From Oscillospiraceae bacterium (GTDB taxonomy: Bacteria > Bacillota > Clostridia > Christensenellales > Aristaeellaceae): a DNA stretch of 6,059 nt. The translations under genes were made by a program, and so were the position numbers. The first letter of the stretch is position 1. Each line of letters opens with the position of its first letter. Of this stretch, positions 5,728 through 6,059 are shown one piece after another. Where the stretch lies: NCBI GenBank assembly GCA_031282605.1, contig JAITDK010000197.1, positions 1 to 6,059 on the forward strand. Reading direction: 5' to 3'. The notes beneath the pieces are model-generated. The model was not told the DNA's origin. It made no database searches and saw only the letters and a program-made list of their open reading frames with translations.

Positions 5728-6059
5728 ATGAGCCGCAAAGCCCCGGGGAACCAGAAGCACATGAGCGCGGAAGACCGTGCCTACATTGAGGACGCATTGA
5801 AACGCGGAATGAACATGGTAGACATAGCCAAGTATCTGAAGAAGGATCCGACAACGATCTAGCGCGATCGTGTTGCGCAGCGAGCGAACCCGTTCAACGC
5901 TGGCGGCCGCATCCAATGCGCGAAGGTCAAGTCATGTCAAAAACGAAACGCGTGCGAGGCAGGAAAAGACTGCCGGTATCCTTGTAGGCAGTGTTCAAAC
6001 TGCAATGATGTATGTCCAGACTTCGAACATGCCGTCTGCCCAAATGGTACTATCGCGCA
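5728..6059 (+). pseudogene. IS30-family transposase, in-frame amber stop, 3' end outside window
   Basis: This is the N-terminal part of an IS30-family DDE transposase, which would cut and join the element's DNA ends. The ATG at 5728 has AGGAGGG (5717-5723) 4 nt upstream. Residues 12-44 form the IS30 helix-turn-helix (MSAEDRAYIEDALKRGMNM, then DIAKYLKKDPTTI). Codon 45 is TAG (5860-5862), where relatives usually have Ser or a similar residue, as in TTISKE. The same frame then continues without a stop for 65 codons to the window edge and keeps the family's Cys-rich region: CAKVKSCQKRNAC, CRYPCRQCSNCNDVCPDFEHAVCP. A single substitution such as TCG to TAG would explain it. The catalytic DDE domain lies beyond the window, so its state is unknown. 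It is probably a recently inactivated copy; readthrough, or a short 44-residue DNA-binding product, is possible but unsupported. It is divergent from upp. Confidence 0.8.

Larger units (their letters stand above)
5603..6059. mobile_element. IS30-family insertion sequence, left part (truncated by window edge)
   Basis: The element is defined by the IS30-type transposase that starts at 5728 and runs off the right edge. Its left end must lie between the upp promoter (-35 ends at 5583) and the transposase. Base composition turns AT-rich at about 5603, and a cluster of inverted repeats begins there, so I place the border near that point. The exact terminal repeat and target duplication cannot be fixed, because the right end is not in the window. 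Confidence 0.6.

Noticed and set aside
5518..5916. Open upstream extension of the upp frame, giving a 342-residue protein
   Set aside because: The extension crosses the near-consensus promoter and the IS transposase in antisense. The standard 209-residue Upp starts at 5517 with a good ribosome site.
1..6059. CRISPR array, tRNA, rRNA or phage module
   Set aside because: No spaced direct repeats, cloverleaf or ribosomal signatures were seen, and the only mobile feature is the IS30 element at the right edge.

Overview
The window looks like chromosomal DNA from an uncultured or poorly studied member of the Clostridia (Bacillota). Base composition is moderately GC-rich, in the mid to high fifties percent by eye. 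Shine-Dalgarno sequences are strong and A/G-rich, and one promoter is close to the sigma-A consensus. The gene content (VanW-domain exported protein, uracil phosphoribosyltransferase, Est30-type carboxylesterase, IS30-family transposase with a Cys-rich N-terminal half) is typical of that class. The taxon is an inference from protein style, not a database match.

Layout from left to right: (1) 9-1079, minus: a membrane-anchored protein with two SH3-like segments and a C-terminal VanW domain. (2) 1134-2675, plus, divergent from it: a 513-residue protein that I cannot name, with an N-terminal beta-rich domain, a roughly 260-residue Ala/Pro/Glu linker containing 9-bp tandem repeats, and a compact C-terminal domain. 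A hairpin terminator follows at 2747-2773. (3) 2786-3907, minus, convergent with it: a three-TM-helix protein with an NTF2-like extracytoplasmic region and a C-terminal His/Cys cluster. Its leader holds two consecutive inverted repeats. (4) 4072-4860 and 4888-5517, minus: a two-gene operon in which upp (uracil salvage) is followed 27 bases later by an alpha/beta-hydrolase. A TTTACA-N17-TATAAT promoter drives it, and it probably ends at the hairpin at 3973-4012. (5) About 5600 to the right edge, plus: the 5' part of an IS30-family element whose transposase frame is interrupted by one in-frame amber codon and then runs off the window.

The genes do not form one pathway. upp recycles uracil to UMP, and the esterase is probably co-transcribed with it. 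The VanW protein and the three-helix protein are envelope proteins of unknown role. The IS30 element sits immediately behind the upp promoter, at a place where a neighbouring gene would otherwise be expected. I found no defence system, CRISPR array, RNA gene or phage module. The points most worth following are the interrupted transposase with an inverted repeat centred on its stop codon, the unnamed two-domain linker protein, and the paired hairpins between the esterase and the three-helix gene.
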